A stretch of 64,000 bases of DNA, taken from NCBI RefSeq assembly GCF_000287055.2, contig NZ_AJYQ02000137.1:122490-186489 (forward strand). Reading direction: 5' to 3'. Positions 62,063 through 64,000 of the stretch are shown one piece after another. A program made the translations under genes and the position numbers. The notes beneath the pieces were generated by a model. It did no database searches and was not told the origin of the DNA. It was given only the letters and a program-made list of their open reading frames with translations. The DNA is from Vibrio genomosp. F10 str. ZF-129 (GTDB lineage: Bacteria; Pseudomonadota; Gammaproteobacteria; Enterobacterales; Vibrionaceae). The stretch's first letter is position 1, and each line of letters starts with the position of its first letter.

Positions 62063-62242
62063 AATCAGTGCCCTACATCACTACACGCCTAGACGTGTAT
62101 GTGCTACATTGGTAAATCGGCGTCTATCGCCGTCTATCTGACAAACAGTGATACAAACCATTCTGTTTGTTTGTGTTTATGTAGAAGCTATACCGCATAC
62201 AGGTCTCTGTCAAACTGTTTGTCGGTGTTTATCGGTGTTTGT
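62063..62242. promoter_or_regulatory. Divergent operator region between PrtN-like and repressor genes
   Basis: This 180 bp gap holds TACACG-CCTAGA-CGTGTA (62082-62099) and repeated CGTCTATC (62121 and 62131). TCGGTGTTT occurs at 62222 and 62232 with a 10 bp period just before the repressor start. Direct repeats with one-turn spacing near a phage repressor are probably its operators. The GTGTTT-rich repeats overlap the repressor promoter region, so autoregulation is likely. Confidence 0.65.
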
Positions 62243-62935
62243 ATGAAAGAGTGGTTTTTGAGTGCGGACTTAGTTGGTTTAGATGGAATGCCAAACTCTG
62301 TAACTGGAGTGTCTCAAAAAGCTAGACGAAACAAATGGTTATCAAGGCCGTCCAACACATCATCTAAGGTGTTTGAGTTTCATATATCCAATTTCCACCC
62401 AGATCTTGTTCTGGAATTACGTGAAAAATTTGGCGATGACTCCATTCCTGAAAATGTGACGGAAATCTCAAACGTTAAATCGGTCAGAACCGTATCTGCA
62501 ATGGATGATATGTGTGCTGTGCCTGTTTATAACGTTTATGCTTCGTGCGGCTTTGGCGCTCAGAACGGCGCTGAATATCAACTAAGAACCGAGTTTTTAC
62601 CTTGCCTGTGGCTGAAGCGTTTTGGCCTAACGGAAGAGTCAGCACGCATCATTATTTGTCACGGTGACTCAATGGAAGACACATTGAGTGACGGTGATGA
62701 AGTGTTAGTAGATATCCGAGAACTCGACCACCCAGTAAAACACGGGGTGTATGTGGTTCGAATCGGTAAACACGTTTATATAAAGCGTTTGAAATACGAC
62801 ATAATGGCTGAAGGTTATGAAGTCATTTCAGACAACAAAGCAGAATATGATCCCTTCATTGTGAACGAAGAAAAACTAGAAGACTTCGCGGTGATAGGAA
62901 AAGTGGTCACCACCGTCATGAAGGCGGTGATATAG
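62243..62935 (+). CDS. Phage repressor with Mu-type DNA-binding domain and S24 peptidase
   Basis: From the ATG at 62243 this is a 230-residue repressor. The N-terminal part has the Mu-type domain pattern (EWFLSADLVGLDGMPNSVTG and KARRNKWLSR). The C-terminal LexA-like S24 peptidase has the catalytic Ser in CHGDSMEDTL and Lys in YIKRL. Self-cleavage in SOS conditions should release the early genes. The open frame extends upstream to 62099, but that is operator DNA. It is divergent from the PrtN-like gene. Confidence 0.9.
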   Translation: MKEWFLSADLVGLDGMPNSVTGVSQKARRNKWLSRPSNTSSKVFEFHISNFHPDLVLELREKFGDDSIPENVTEISNVKSVRTVSAMDDMCAVPVYNVYASCGFGAQNGAEYQLRTEFLPCLWLKRFGLTEESARIIICHGDSMEDTLSDGDEVLVDIRELDHPVKHGVYVVRIGKHVYIKRLKYDIMAEGYEVISDNKAEYDPFIVNEEKLEDFAVIGKVVTTVMKAVI

Positions 62936-62941
62936 AAGAAT

Positions 62942-62966
62942 AAAGGCATCCTACGGGGTGCCTTTT
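62942..62966 (+). terminator. Repressor gene terminator
   Basis: AAAGGCATCC and GGGGTGCCTTT form a stem with one mismatch around a 3-base loop, followed by five T. It begins 6 bp after the repressor stop. Confidence 0.8.
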
Positions 62967-63054
62967 TATTTATTGATAAAACTAATACTTGGGTTTTCCT
63001 TACTTTATCAAGGAAAAAAACATTAACGAACAATAGACATAGAGAGCAAACTTA

Positions 63055-64000
63055 ATGAGTGAAACTGCTCAAATTGCCAAAATGGCAGAGGTGGTATCCA
63101 AAGAGCTTTTTGGTGCTTTTAAGTGGAAACAAAAGGTTTCTCAAGATCACAGTTGGGACTGTGTTGCTTCAGATGAACATGGTGGAAAAGACTCGCACCC
63201 ATCAGATTGCGTAATGTACTACCGCGACCCGTATGATCGTCAGATGAAGTATGTTAATACAGACTTAAAAAGTTACGCAAAAACCTCAATAAATAAGGTG
63301 CAGATTCGCAAAGCAATGCATTCACTGACATATGCGACAAACTGTGCTCAATATAATGAGAACTGGTCTAGACTCTTTAAGCCTGAAGATTCCTTTGAAG
63401 TTAAGGGGATGCTTTTTGTTTATAACCACTGTGATAGTTACAATGGGAACTTCGATGATATCTTAAAAGACATTAATGAGTCCGATAAGGACAGACCCAA
63501 AGTAAACCATTTGGATGGTTACTCACAGGTATACGTGATGAGTCCTTATAAGATTACTGAGCTAGTGAGTATTGCAAAAGATCTAAAGCTTATGAATGCT
63601 GATGGTTTACTGCCTAAAAGCGATAAGTATTGCTTTTTTCACCCAAGTGAAGTTTTAAATAAGAACCACTTTTCTAATAAAGATTACTCAGAACCTGCAA
63701 CGCTAGAGGTACTTTTTTCTTCTTGGATTATTGTGAAGCATGATGCTGCTGAGCATCGAGAAGCTGGCTACGTAATTTACTACATGGAAGATGGAGAGAC
63801 GGTTGAAGAGTTTACCTACCTTTTAGATGCGCTTTCCTATTATCAAATTTTAAATGACAAGGGCTCTGTTGATATTCGCTTAGTAAAGAAAAATAAATAT
63901 GGTTCACTAAATCTTCAAGAGGCTATTAATCAATACTTTGGGAGTATCGGTTATAGCAATAAACAAATTGAAGAGCTAAAAAAAGAGATATGTGTTCAAA
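63055..64000 (+). CDS. Unknown prophage cargo protein, cut by window end
   Basis: The frame opens at ATG 63055 and is still open at base 64000, giving at least 315 residues. It is read in the same direction as the repressor but after its terminator. It has no signal peptide or membrane segment. The N-terminal part has a Cys and several charged residues (KWKQKVSQDHSWDCVA, then YYRDPYDRQMKYVNTDLKSY). Later there are FVYNHCDSYNG and an EEFTYLLDALSYYQIL segment. The base composition is more AT-rich than the phage genes to the left. It lies where P2-like phages often carry defence genes, between repressor and integrase. I do not recognise the family and give no function. Confidence 0.75.
   Translation, partial: MSETAQIAKMAEVVSKELFGAFKWKQKVSQDHSWDCVASDEHGGKDSHPSDCVMYYRDPYDRQMKYVNTDLKSYAKTSINKVQIRKAMHSLTYATNCAQYNENWSRLFKPEDSFEVKGMLFVYNHCDSYNGNFDDILKDINESDKDRPKVNHLDGYSQVYVMSPYKITELVSIAKDLKLMNADGLLPKSDKYCFFHPSEVLNKNHFSNKDYSEPATLEVLFSSWIIVKHDAAEHREAGYVIYYMEDGETVEEFTYLLDALSYYQILNDKGSVDIRLVKKNKYGSLNLQEAINQYFGSIGYSNKQIEELKKEICVQ

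Noticed and set aside
35603..62935. Transposable Mu-like prophage
   Set aside because: Mu-like tail genes are present, but there is no MuA or MuB transposition gene; replication protein A, Ogr and terminase are P2-type.
1..64000. CRISPR array, tRNA, rRNA or insertion sequence
   Set aside because: No regularly spaced repeat array, no recognisable tRNA or rRNA and no transposase frame were seen; the only short regular repeats are the oriCII iterons and phage operator repeats.

Overview
The window is the replication-origin region of the second chromosome of a Vibrio-type bacterium, followed by host gene clusters and most of a prophage. The assignment rests on RctB, the initiator specific to Vibrionaceae chromosome 2. 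RctB lies next to six phased GATC-containing iterons, a perfect DnaA box, a chromosome-2-type parA2/parB2 pair and three copies of the parS2 motif TTTACA-N-TGTAAA. The species cannot be fixed from sequence alone; gene content resembles V. cholerae chromosome II but the prophage and several details differ.

Layout. (1) 1-8.7 kb: a 5'-truncated unknown gene, rctB (minus), the origin and incompatibility region with iterons and inverted iteron pairs, parA2-parB2, tmcA, and two parS2 sites at the end of tmcA. (2) 8.8-21 kb: one plus-strand chemosensory operon of the V. cholerae cluster III (F7) type: STAS, cheY, cheA, cheW, cheW, a soluble Aer2-like receptor with three PAS domains, cheR, cheD, cheB, a small membrane receptor, a second STAS protein and a REC-PP2C-HATPase regulator. 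It combines chemosensory signalling with a partner-switch module. (3) 21.1-30.9 kb: a divergent haem-uptake locus. tonB-exbB-exbD-hutB-hutC-hutD run on minus; hutW-hutX-hutZ and a TonB-dependent haem receptor run on plus, with a Fur-box-like sequence between the arms. (4) 31-34.7 kb: an ABC exporter and a FapA-type polymer protein.

(5) About 34.8 kb to past the right edge: a prophage whose right end and integrase lie outside the window. Head genes are P2-like (Q, P, O, N, L, R, S, and a displaced M). Tail and baseplate genes are mostly Mu-like (DUF2635, sheath, tube, DNA-circulation protein, gp44 to gp48). There is a P2-type E/E' frameshift, a holin, SAR-endolysin and Rz/Rz1 lysis cassette, an Ogr-type late activator, a rolling-circle replication protein A, a block of small early genes, CII- and Cox-like regulators, a PrtN-like activator and a divergent Mu-type/S24 repressor. 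No Mu transposase is present, so replication and packaging look P2-like. Cargo genes are a patatin-like lipoprotein between the late operon and ogr, and an unrecognised plus-strand gene after the repressor that runs off the window at the position where P2-like phages often carry anti-phage genes.

Most host operons and nearly all prophage genes are tightly packed, with many ATGA, TTGA and TAATG overlaps that imply translational coupling. No tRNA, rRNA, CRISPR array or insertion sequence was found.
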